Assembly: GCA_003542955.1 (NCBI GenBank)
Contig: DPJP01000512.1
Coordinates: 3,394-9,240 of the forward strand
DNA from: Armatimonadota bacterium
Lineage (GTDB): Bacteria; Armatimonadota; Zipacnadia; Zipacnadales; UBA11051
Length of the DNA: 5,847 nt
Reading direction: 5' to 3'
Within the stretch, counting starts at the first letter, position 1; every line of letters begins with the position of its first letter. Made by a program: the position numbers and the translations under genes. The notes beneath the pieces are model-generated. The model was not told where the DNA came from, searched no databases, and saw nothing but the letters and a program-made list of their open reading frames with translations. This document shows positions 1 to 5,847 of the stretch, piece after piece.

Positions 1-2121
1 CCCCGTCGCGGGCGCCGCCTGGGCGGTGAGGTCGGCCAGCGCAGCGGGATAGCACCCGGTATCCCCGCGGAACCGCTCGATTGCGCTGTCGATAGACCCC
101 AACGCAGACGCGACGTCGTCGTGCACGATTGTCGATCGCGTGACTGAAGGGACGTCTGGCATTTCCGCTCGCAGCACCAGCGCCTCCCCGGCGGCGATGA
201 GGCCGATGACCATCACGGCATGGGCCAGCGCGCGCATGATCGTGCGAGAGCGCGCCGTCGCCGAGGCCGCTACCAGACCGAACCCGAACAGGGCGCCGTA
301 CACGATTGCCGTGATGATGACGCCGATGCCGCCCAGGATCGAGACCGGCGACCACGGCTCGGCCCCCAGGGCGATCAGCGGGACGCCGGCGGGCAGGAGC
401 CATGTAAGCACGATAGCGGCGGCGATGACCTCGGGGGTTCTGGCTGCCCGTACCGCTTCGCGCGGCCAGGTGCGGACCTCCCGGGTCATGAGCACGCAGG
501 CGACGAAGAGCCACGCGAGCGACAGGAGGGCTCCCATGCCGTCTGAGCGCAGCCACTCCGGCAGACAGTACCAGACCTGCGCAACCGCCGGCCCGACGGT
601 GCCGGGATGGAAGAGCAGCTGGTGGGGATCAGTAGTGAGCTTGATCGTCCAGGCAATGAAGCCTGCCACCACGAACGCCCATCCAAGCACGCCGAGTGGA
701 CCGGGGCGGGGCCTGGCGGTGGGCTCTGACTGCTGCAGAGCGTCCGCCTTGGTTGCGCGTAGCCGCTCGTCGATCGATGCGCCGTGGAACAGATAGGCGG
801 CGATGACGATCCATGCTAACAGCAGCCACGGGGAGAAGAGCACGAAGAGCAGGGCGCCACAGATCAACTCCGCGCGCGTCTGCCAGGCTGTGTCGCATGA
901 GGGCACCCGCTGCAGGACCACTGCCAGGACGAAGATCAGCACAGCCAGCGGGAGGGCAAACGGTGTCCGCCCAAACGTCACCCCTGCGAGGCCCTCGCGC
1001 TCGATGGTGAATGGCGTGGCCTGCGAACCGTCAAGCGGCGAGAAGGCGAGGTCGTCGAGCTGCTCGCGGTCGAGAATGGTCCACAGCCGCGTCGCTGTGA
1101 GGGTGCGGGATTCTGCGCCCGGCATGAAGGGTCCGGCCGATGAGTCATCGGAGAGCCCCGCCGCGTCGACCGGCACACCGTGGACGTTGGTGACGCGCTC
1201 AAGCACTGCCGAGGGAGCCTGCCTCTCGACGGCGGAGCGCCGGATCGTGGCGTAGGAGGTGCCTGCCTGCATCTCGGCGGCGGTCTCGCGCAGCGGCGCC
1301 CACGGCAGTTGGTCGCACCGCCTGGGGCCGCCTGCGAGTATCACCAGCGCGATGGCCGTCTTCTGTGGCGCGCTCAGGCGTGAGATGCGCAGGGGGAAGA
1401 CCAGCCGGTCCGTTCGGAAGCGGATGCCGATGGGGTGCATATCGTTCATGACCGGGCGGTCCGCGACCAGCTTCGGCAACACCTTCAGCGCGACGAAGTA
1501 CCAACCCTTGCCGACGTAGTGCGCCACCACGTCGTCGCTGCCATCGGGGATGTGGTAGCCGTTCTGACGGAGCCACGTCGTGAGGGCGTCAGCGCGGCGG
1601 GATGAAAGCACGGCGGCATCATAGTCGCCGACCTCCATCCGCGCGTGGACCGTGACGGCGTCGCCGATTCCCTCCATCCCGCCCGGCGGCGGGGCCTCTG
1701 CCGCATCCACCGCCATCCCCGAGACTCCGAGCCCGAACGCATCCAGGCCGGCGATCTTCTGCACGGTGATCCGGGAATGGACCTGTGGGGCGGTCTCATC
1801 GAGCATCCAGGGGATGATCTCACCGCCGACGCGGAACACGTCTTCCTCGGTCGGGAGGCCGGGCACGGGGATAACCCACGCGAACTCCGCCGCCGGGCCC
1901 TGGTAGGTGGTCTGCAGCAGCAGTATCTCGGTGCCGGGGTCGGGCTGGATGATGACGGCCTTCTGGTGTGGCGAGGAGACGCCGGACTGGGCGATTTCGC
2001 GGCCCGGCATCCCCTCCTTGCCCATCATCACTCCGTCGGCAAAGCAGGGCACGGCGGACAGCAGAAGCAGGCAGACTGTGGTGATTCGCTGCAGCACAGG
2101 CCACTCACCCTCTCGGGTCAT
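1..2121 (-). CDS. DUF2330-type exported protein with polytopic membrane region and pseudopilin-like tail (3' end beyond window)
   Basis: The minus-strand frame is open from ATG at 2121 to base 1 (707 codons, no stop), so the C-terminus lies outside the window. Residues 9-28 form a signal peptide (short basic n-region QR, hydrophobic VCLLLLSAV, cleavage near CFA|DG). Residues 29-310 resemble DUF2330: an early GVMMGKEG, then TTYQGPAAEFAWVIPVPGLP at 71-90, the usual family hallmark. Residues 385-650 hold about seven hydrophobic segments (near 387-404, 419-445, 476-492, 529-545, 565-586, 593-619, 629-650); the second may be two short spans. Residues 667-707 look like the C-terminal half of a GspG-type pseudopilin (AIERFRGDTGCYPAALADL). 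The function of DUF2330 is unknown; an exported N-terminal domain anchored by a membrane bundle is inferred. It lies 7 nt after the URO-D-like gene and is probably co-transcribed. An alternative start is GTG at 2097 (codon 9), with GGTGAG 6 nt upstream; it would give a tidier signal peptide. Family call fairly sure; role unknown. Confidence 0.85.
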   Translation of the reverse strand, partial: MTREGEWPVLQRITTVCLLLLSAVPCFADGVMMGKEGMPGREIAQSGVSSPHQKAVIIQPDPGTEILLLQTTYQGPAAEFAWVIPVPGLPTEEDVFRVGGEIIPWMLDETAPQVHSRITVQKIAGLDAFGLGVSGMAVDAAEAPPPGGMEGIGDAVTVHARMEVGDYDAAVLSSRRADALTTWLRQNGYHIPDGSDDVVAHYVGKGWYFVALKVLPKLVADRPVMNDMHPIGIRFRTDRLVFPLRISRLSAPQKTAIALVILAGGPRRCDQLPWAPLRETAAEMQAGTSYATIRRSAVERQAPSAVLERVTNVHGVPVDAAGLSDDSSAGPFMPGAESRTLTATRLWTILDREQLDDLAFSPLDGSQATPFTIEREGLAGVTFGRTPFALPLAVLIFVLAVVLQRVPSCDTAWQTRAELICGALLFVLFSPWLLLAWIVIAAYLFHGASIDERLRATKADALQQSEPTARPRPGPLGVLGWAFVVAGFIAWTIKLTTDPHQLLFHPGTVGPAVAQVWYCLPEWLRSDGMGALLSLAWLFVACVLMTREVRTWPREAVRAARTPEVIAAAIVLTWLLPAGVPLIALGAEPWSPVSILGGIGVIITAIVYGALFGFGLVAASATARSRTIMRALAHAVMVIGLIAAGEALVLRAEMPDVPSVTRSTIVHDDVASALGSIDSAIERFRGDTGCYPAALADLTAQAAPATG

Positions 2122-2131
2122 TGGGCCCTCA
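2122..2131 (-). promoter_or_regulatory. Coupled stop codon / Shine-Dalgarno at the junction of the two minus-strand genes
   Basis: On the minus strand the junction reads TGAGGGCCCA followed by ATG. The TGA stop of the upstream URO-D-like gene shares bases with a GAGGG Shine-Dalgarno placed 4-5 nt before the ATG at 2121. No room exists for a promoter or terminator here, so translational coupling in one operon is likely. This site favours the ATG at 2121 over the GTG at 2097 as start of the DUF2330 gene, although the latter also has a purine-rich stretch upstream. Confidence 0.6.
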
Positions 2132-3259
2132 GTCATCCAGTTCGCGCGCCGCCTCGATGAAGGCCGCCACATTCTCCGGTGGGATATCCGGCAGGATCGC
2201 CTCGTGGCTGGGGGAGATGATCAGCCCCGTCGGGAATACTCGCCGAAGCTCCCTGACCTTCGCCCGGACATCGTCCGGGGTGCCTCTCACAAGCAGATAC
2301 TGCGAATCGACGCCGCCGCAGAACGCCACCCTGTCCCCGTATGCAGCCTTGAGCGCTTCCGGCTGCATACCGGTCGCCAATGCCTGGATCGGGTGGATGA
2401 CGTCCGCGCCGGCCTCGATGAGGTCGCCGATGATCGGCGCGATGGCACCGCAGGAGTGGTGAATCACCCTGAGCCCATACGCCTTTGACTGCGCGATGAG
2501 CGCCCGTGTTCCGGGCAGCACGAATTCCCTGATCAGCGCCGGTGAGAGCATCAGCCCCGTCTGGCTGCCGAAGTCGTTGCCGATGAGCACGGCGTGAAGG
2601 GCGTCCCCCACGGCCTCATAGAATACCTCGTTGGCCTTCAGATAGAACTGCGTGATGCGGTCGATGATGGCCCTGTACAGCTCCGGGGCCTCGTACATGG
2701 CGATCAGGGAGTCCTCCATCCCGAAGGCGGCGCAGGCATCCTGGAAGTGCGCCGACCATAGAACTCCGAGCACCACCCGACCCGGCGGAACTGCGGCGAC
2801 TGCGCGCCGGCACTCATCCGGGTCGATGTAGAGCGCCGGATCGGGCCAGTCGAAGTCATCCACGGCCGCGGGGTCGCGCTTGCCCGCGAAGAAGCCGCGG
2901 GTGGTCAGCGTCCGGTGGGAGGGGTCTCGATCCGGATCATTGGCGAAGTCGAATGCCGCGTAGATGGCGTCTGAGGTGGGGGAGTGGTAGGGCAGCTCGA
3001 CGGGGGCGATGTCGTCGTCGAGCGTCTCTATCAGCTCGTTCTTGCTGCTGCAGCCGAAGTGACGCAACAGGCCCGGCCAGGCCTCTTCCGTCGGCAGGCC
3101 CAGCCAGGTACAGGGCCGGTCGACGGGCCTGCAGTCGATGGTTGCGTGGAAGCGTTTGATATGGTCCGTGGTACTCCCCTCCCCGGTTCTGGTTGACGCC
3201 TCGCCCTGCACGGCATTCGCCCCGATGCCGGTGGTCTCCTTTCCGGCTGCAGACGCCAT
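2129..3259 (-). CDS. Uroporphyrinogen decarboxylase superfamily protein, MtaA/methyltransferase-like (not HemE)
   Basis: A complete 376-residue frame, near the usual 340-380 of the superfamily. The family core starts around residue 32 (DHIKRFHATIDCRPVDRP, compare the common RF..AL.g.pvDR.P start). Later landmarks are GNDFGSQTGLMLSP at 227-240, HHSCG at 267-271, FCGGVDSQ at 313-320 and SPSHEAILPDIPPENV at 349-364, all typical of URO-D-fold proteins outside heme synthesis. The HemE signature RQAGRYLPEY is absent, so true uroporphyrinogen decarboxylation is unlikely. In corrinoid methyltransferases such as MtaA a zinc site is built from H-x-C plus a distant Cys. Here H268-x-C270 is present, and His352 stands where that second Cys would be expected. 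A methyl-transfer or related cytoplasmic role is inferred; the substrate is unknown and no corrinoid protein gene is visible nearby. Residues 1-31 look unlike the family and lack a Shine-Dalgarno before the ATG, so the true start may lie downstream (GTG at 3211 or near 3169). It is the first gene of a pair with the DUF2330 gene. Confidence 0.88.
   Translation of the reverse strand: MASAAGKETTGIGANAVQGEASTRTGEGSTTDHIKRFHATIDCRPVDRPCTWLGLPTEEAWPGLLRHFGCSSKNELIETLDDDIAPVELPYHSPTSDAIYAAFDFANDPDRDPSHRTLTTRGFFAGKRDPAAVDDFDWPDPALYIDPDECRRAVAAVPPGRVVLGVLWSAHFQDACAAFGMEDSLIAMYEAPELYRAIIDRITQFYLKANEVFYEAVGDALHAVLIGNDFGSQTGLMLSPALIREFVLPGTRALIAQSKAYGLRVIHHSCGAIAPIIGDLIEAGADVIHPIQALATGMQPEALKAAYGDRVAFCGGVDSQYLLVRGTPDDVRAKVRELRRVFPTGLIISPSHEAILPDIPPENVAAFIEAARELDD
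3174..3184 (-). promoter_or_regulatory. Strong Shine-Dalgarno-like tract inside the N-terminal region of the URO-D-like gene
   Basis: The minus strand reads GGGGAGGGGAG here, far better than anything before the annotated ATG at 3259 (upstream context GATCGCGTGAT). It sits just before the point where family similarity begins (about residue 32). The only in-frame codon at suitable spacing is ACG at 3169 (residue 31), about 4-8 nt downstream; no ATG, GTG or TTG is found there in frame. It could mark a non-canonical ACG start or be a chance purine run. Confidence 0.25.
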
Positions 3260-3289
3260 ATCACGCGATCTACCGCAGTCGTGCAGGCC

Positions 3290-3305
3290 CTGGCCCGGCC
3301 GCCAG
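3290..3305. repeat. Small inverted repeat CTGGC-N6-GCCAG in the divergent promoter region
   Basis: Five-base arms (CTGGC and GCCAG) flank the six-base CCGGCC. It directly abuts the AAGCATGCTT palindrome and lies upstream of the plus-strand -35 box. It could be part of a regulator binding site for either divergent gene. In GC-rich DNA a five-base stem also arises easily by chance. Confidence 0.2.
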
Positions 3306-3315
3306 AAGCATGCTT
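3306..3315. promoter_or_regulatory. Perfect 10-bp palindrome overlapping the plus-strand -35 box (candidate operator)
   Basis: AAGCATGCTT is a perfect palindrome whose last two bases are the first two of the -35 element TTGACA. A dyad at this place is a typical binding position for a dimeric repressor or activator, and it lies between two divergent genes. No regulator gene is in the window, so this is a candidate only. Confidence 0.35.
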
Positions 3316-3341
3316 GACAGTTTTGCGGATCGCTGTATCCT
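3314..3341 (+). promoter_or_regulatory. Sigma70-type promoter for the secreted papain-like protein gene
   Basis: The -35 box TTGACA (3314-3319) matches the consensus exactly. After a 16-nt spacer the -10 box TATCCT (3336-3341) matches at four of six bases. The expected transcription start is near 3348, giving a leader of about 95 nt before the ATG at 3442. This is the only AT-containing promoter-like patch in the intergenic region. No equally good promoter was found for the divergent minus-strand operon. Confidence 0.6.
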
Positions 3342-3370
3342 TGCGGTGATCCTGGCGGTGGGGAGGTGCC

Positions 3371-3511
3371 GTGAGCGCGCCTACGGTCTCCCGGTCTGTA
3401 TGTCCCTGTCCCGAAGTCTTCTGCAGGGAGGCAGATTCACCATGCGTGGTCCGGTCATCATCGTCCGTTGCGTCGCAGTCATCCTTTTCTCGCTCTGTGC
3501 ACTTGCGTTGA
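3371..3511 (+). CDS. Possible 46-codon upstream reading frame overlapping the start of the secreted protein gene
   Basis: GTG at 3371 is preceded by GGGAGG (3361-3366) at a short 4-nt spacing and lies about 23 nt after the predicted transcription start. The frame ends with TGA at 3509-3511, overlapping the first 70 nt of the downstream gene in a different frame. The product would be Ser/Cys-rich (Cys at 11, 13, 18 and 25) with no recognisable domain or membrane segment. It could be a leader peptide that tunes translation of the main gene, but a chance frame is at least as likely. Confidence 0.15.
   Translation: MSAPTVSRSVCPCPEVFCREADSPCVVRSSSSVASQSSFSRSVHLR
3425..3431 (+). promoter_or_regulatory. 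Ribosome binding site choosing the start at 3442
   Basis: AGGGAGG lies 10 nt before the ATG at 3442, slightly far but strong. The in-frame ATG at 3400, which would add 14 residues before the signal peptide, has no purine-rich tract upstream. With the signal peptide beginning right at 3442, this favours 3442 as the start. Confidence 0.55.
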
Positions 3512-5847
3512 GGGCCCAGCCCGGCCCTCCCGAGTGGATCGAGCAGATTGACCCCACGAAGTACATTCTCCTGGCCAGGGACTTCAAGCCACCCTTCGCC
3601 TACGGCACTGACGCCCACATCGAGGCCAGCGGGCAGGGCATTCACCTCGACGACGGTCAGGGCCATGTGACGGATCAGACCGTGTTCTTCATGTATTCGG
3701 TGCAGACGGTCAAGCTCGCGCAGCCGTACGCCAACACGGCTCGAACCAATCCGCCGACTCCCATGCGCTGGGACATGAACTGGCAGATGACCGTGGGTAT
3801 CTACCAGAATGAGGATGTCTGCAAAGCGGCGGTGCGGGCCTACTACCTCTCCGATTTCGGCCCCTTCACGAAAGAGGACGAGAACTGCCTCAACGACCCC
3901 CGGCTGAGCAAGGGCCGGGGCGCGGCCGGCGCCATGGGGCGCTTTGTCCGCTACCGGAACCTGCTGTTGCAGATCGAGATGGGTCAGGTGTCCGAGGTCA
4001 AGAGCAACCGGCAGAAGATGGACAGCGACCTCTACAACGGCGCCCACGGCAACGCCCAGAGCCATCAGCAGGAGCTGATCGCGCAGTTGGCGCGGCTGTG
4101 GCTGGACAAGGTCGCCGGGCCGGATCGGCCCGATCTGCGCGTGATACCCGGCAACATCTTCCTGCGCATGTGGCAGGACCACCCGCAGGTCGAGCGTGAG
4201 CCGGCGGCGGACCAGCAGTACGTCAACGTGTGGGTTGACAACACCTCGTCAACGGTTGCGGCTACCGGAGTACAGGTTGAGCTCGCGGCGCGCCTGCAGG
4301 GGCAGGCGGAGTTCGCGCCGGTCGGGAGGCCGCTGCCGGTACAGGATATCCCTCCGGGCGGCAGCAGGGGCGTGACCTTCTACTGGGACCTGGGGGGTAA
4401 GAACGTCGAGAACGCCACGCTCAGAGTGGTTGCCTCCAGGCCGGGGCAGGACGACATGGACCCCGTCGACAACCAGTGTGAACTGCAGTGCTCCGTCTAC
4501 TACGCCAACAACGCCACCACAGCTTTCCGCTGGGTCGATGACTGCTACTCGTTCCGCAACTACAACTACAAGGGCCGTGAGGGTCAGGAGATGGTTGAGG
4601 GGCTCCTGTCGACCATCGTGGGCCAGCTCTACACCGATCCAAAGGCGACCGAACTGGTGACGCGGATGCTGTTCCCGCAGACCTACACGCGCCTGATCGG
4701 TTACCTTGAGACCAGTGTGAACGCGGGGGCGGGCGGGCACTGCTACGGCATGTCGGCCACGGCGGGGCTCTACTTCATGGACCCCGCACTGCGCCCCGGC
4801 AGCGGCAGGACCTGTGACATGAGCCAGGACGCGGCATCGGCCAATGTGAACCTCTACCAGCGCGCGCAGATGCTGCCACTGGTCGAGGCCGTGATCAGCG
4901 GAGATGTAGTGTTCGACAGGAACTGGTCGCCCGCCAACTGCCTGACAACGGTCCGCAACAGCCTCAAGAACGACCGTCGGCCGGTCATCATCGACATCGC
5001 CGGCAGCACCGATGTGCAGGAGCAGGTGATGGTCAACGGCCAGCCGCAGATGCAGGTCGTCAAGCAGTGGTGGTTCCATTCGCTGCTCGCCTACAAACTG
5101 GTCGAGGCCCCTGGACGGACCTCGGCGGTGTACGTATACGATCCGAACCTGCCCCCGAAGGGGCAATGGGCGACCCAGCGGCCCTCATCGGCATTCAGCA
5201 TCAACACCGCAGGTGGCGGCTGGGCCCTGTCGCCGGATATGGTGCCGTTGTATGCCGGCGTCAGCCACATCTCCGCCAGGGCTGTGACGCGGGAGGTATC
5301 CCTGGCAGAGGCGAATGCGGTCATCCCCGGGCTCAGGGCGAAGCTGGCGGAGATGATCTCGTGGTTCGAGAAGGCCAAGAAGCTGATGGCGGTGCTGCGC
5401 TGTCCGGCCGACGCGCTGTTCACCGATGCGCAGGGGCGGCGCGTGGGAGTGCTCAACGGGCAGCAGATCAATGAGGTGCCCGGCGCGGAGATCCGCTCGG
5501 AGGGTGAGGTAGAGGTATACGTCCTGCCGCGTGACCTGCAGTATTCAGTCAGTCTCAACGGCACCGGGCCGGGCAAGGTCGGCTTCGACATCATCCGCTC
5601 GGCGGGTGGCGTGCCGGAGGTCACCGTCTTCGACAACATGTCAGTGGGCGGTGGCAACTCGGTCGCCGGTACTCTGGCCGCCGGCGGCAGTCTACAGGCG
5701 CTGACAAGCGCCAGCGGGCAGCAGACCTACAGCCCGACGATAGTCGGCCGGCTCGAGGGGGATCGTGCCTCGTGGAAGACCGGCACACAGTCGCCCGACA
5801 CCACGCCCGCGAACCCACCCGGCAACCAGACGACCACTGTGACGCCG
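3442..5847 (+). CDS. Large secreted multidomain protein with a papain-fold-like cysteine peptidase module (3' end beyond window)
   Basis: The frame is open from ATG 3442 to the right edge (802 codons, no stop). Residues 1-25 are a signal peptide (two arginines, then VAVILFSLCALAL; cleavage after Ala22 or Ala25; no convincing lipobox). Residues 27-255 are not assigned. Residues 256-345 look like a CARDB-type beta-sandwich (QQYVNVWVDNTSSTVAATGV, then IPPGGSRGVTFYWDL). Residues 425-600 carry GGHCYGMSATAGLYF (Cys434), WWFHSLLAY (His546) and VYVYDPNLP (Asp567 or Asn569). This spacing and local context suit a papain-like Cys-His-Asp triad, so a cysteine peptidase or related amidase activity is inferred. 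Residues 652-720 form another beta-rich module (CPADALFTDAQGRRVGVLNG...NEVPGAE). Residues 775-802 are a Pro/Thr/Asn-rich linker, so more domains or a surface anchor may follow. Further Cys residues (127, 149, 346, 350, 368, 458, 500, 654) could form disulfides. Transcribed divergently from the minus-strand pair. The coding call is sure, the peptidase call moderate, the substrate unknown. Confidence 0.85.
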   Translation, partial: MRGPVIIVRCVAVILFSLCALALRAQPGPPEWIEQIDPTKYILLARDFKPPFAYGTDAHIEASGQGIHLDDGQGHVTDQTVFFMYSVQTVKLAQPYANTARTNPPTPMRWDMNWQMTVGIYQNEDVCKAAVRAYYLSDFGPFTKEDENCLNDPRLSKGRGAAGAMGRFVRYRNLLLQIEMGQVSEVKSNRQKMDSDLYNGAHGNAQSHQQELIAQLARLWLDKVAGPDRPDLRVIPGNIFLRMWQDHPQVEREPAADQQYVNVWVDNTSSTVAATGVQVELAARLQGQAEFAPVGRPLPVQDIPPGGSRGVTFYWDLGGKNVENATLRVVASRPGQDDMDPVDNQCELQCSVYYANNATTAFRWVDDCYSFRNYNYKGREGQEMVEGLLSTIVGQLYTDPKATELVTRMLFPQTYTRLIGYLETSVNAGAGGHCYGMSATAGLYFMDPALRPGSGRTCDMSQDAASANVNLYQRAQMLPLVEAVISGDVVFDRNWSPANCLTTVRNSLKNDRRPVIIDIAGSTDVQEQVMVNGQPQMQVVKQWWFHSLLAYKLVEAPGRTSAVYVYDPNLPPKGQWATQRPSSAFSINTAGGGWALSPDMVPLYAGVSHISARAVTREVSLAEANAVIPGLRAKLAEMISWFEKAKKLMAVLRCPADALFTDAQGRRVGVLNGQQINEVPGAEIRSEGEVEVYVLPRDLQYSVSLNGTGPGKVGFDIIRSAGGVPEVTVFDNMSVGGGNSVAGTLAAGGSLQALTSASGQQTYSPTIVGRLEGDRASWKTGTQSPDTTPANPPGNQTTTVTP

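Noticed and set aside
140..1255. Plus-strand frames of 218 and 150 codons
   Set aside because: They are antisense to the membrane region of the DUF2330 protein, with low-complexity Ala/Ser/Arg/Thr translations and no domain. The minus-strand reading gives clean membrane helices.
2122..2145. GGGCCC palindrome near the gene junction as a terminator
   Set aside because: It is only six bases with no loop and no T-run, and it sits in the ribosome binding site of the next gene.
1645..2488. Plus-strand frames of 171 and 193 codons
   Set aside because: They overlap each other in different frames and oppose the DUF2330 hallmark region and the URO-D C-terminus, both of which have convincing motifs.
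2129..3259. Annotation as HemE, the heme-pathway uroporphyrinogen decarboxylase
   Set aside because: The RQAGRYLPEY active-site signature is absent and the C-terminal motifs are those of the methyltransferase-like branch.
3456..3498. Lipoprotein signal at LFSLC (residues 15-19 of the secreted protein)
   Set aside because: The residue before the Cys is Leu rather than Gly or Ala, and the Cys lies inside the hydrophobic core; an ordinary signal peptide fits better.
3031..4182. A 383-codon open frame on the minus strand
   Set aside because: It spans the intergenic region, the 5' part of the URO-D-like gene and the 5' part of the secreted protein gene, lacks any recognisable domain, and lies antisense to a frame with a clear signal peptide. 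It is an antisense shadow typical of GC-rich DNA.
4249..5166. A 305-codon open frame on the minus strand
   Set aside because: It is antisense to the CARDB-like and papain-like modules. Its His/Arg/Val-rich translation has no fold-like pattern, while the plus strand shows conserved motifs.
5067..5657. A plus-strand 135-codon frame and a minus-strand 188-codon frame
   Set aside because: Both overlap the papain-like and following module of the secreted protein, which stays open in its own frame without interruption; neither shows motifs.

Overview
The window is GC-rich bacterial DNA with G/C-biased third codon positions. It reads as three protein-coding genes around one short divergent control region. 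Two genes run on the minus strand (3259 down to the left edge) and one on the plus strand (3442 to the right edge). Both outer genes are cut by the window edges. No RNA gene, insertion sequence, CRISPR array, attachment site or terminator could be supported. The combination of a DUF2330 membrane protein carrying a pseudopilin-like tail, a uroporphyrinogen-decarboxylase-superfamily protein of the non-HemE type, and a large secreted papain-fold-like protein would fit an environmental bacterium of the Armatimonadota/Planctomycetota sort. That placement is inference from protein style only.

Left half (minus strand, 3259 to 1). A 376-residue URO-D/MtaA-superfamily protein is followed after 7 nt by a long open frame. 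That frame starts at 2121 and stays open to base 1 (707 codons visible). It encodes a signal peptide, a DUF2330-type exported domain, about seven membrane segments and the beginning of a segment resembling the C-terminal part of a type II secretion pseudopilin. The Shine-Dalgarno of the second gene overlaps the stop codon of the first, so the two are very probably co-transcribed and translationally coupled. Why a probable cytoplasmic methyltransferase-like enzyme is paired with an envelope protein is not obvious.

Middle (3260-3441). The divergent intergenic region contains a good sigma70-like promoter for the plus strand (perfect TTGACA, 16-nt spacer, TATCCT). Its -35 box overlaps a perfect 10-bp palindrome, a possible operator. 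A short upstream reading frame with its own Shine-Dalgarno overlaps the start of the plus-strand gene in another frame, but it may be accidental.

Right half (plus strand, 3442 to 5847). One open frame of 802 codons continues past the edge. It encodes a secreted multidomain protein: signal peptide, an unassigned N-terminal region of about 220 residues, a CARDB-like beta-sandwich, a papain-fold-like module with a candidate Cys434/His546/Asp567 triad, a second beta-rich module and a Pro/Thr-rich linker. It is most likely a cell-surface or secreted cysteine peptidase-like protein of unknown substrate.

As a set, two of the three products are predicted to be exported or membrane-bound. The shared control region makes coordinated regulation possible, but nothing in the sequence proves that the three form one system.
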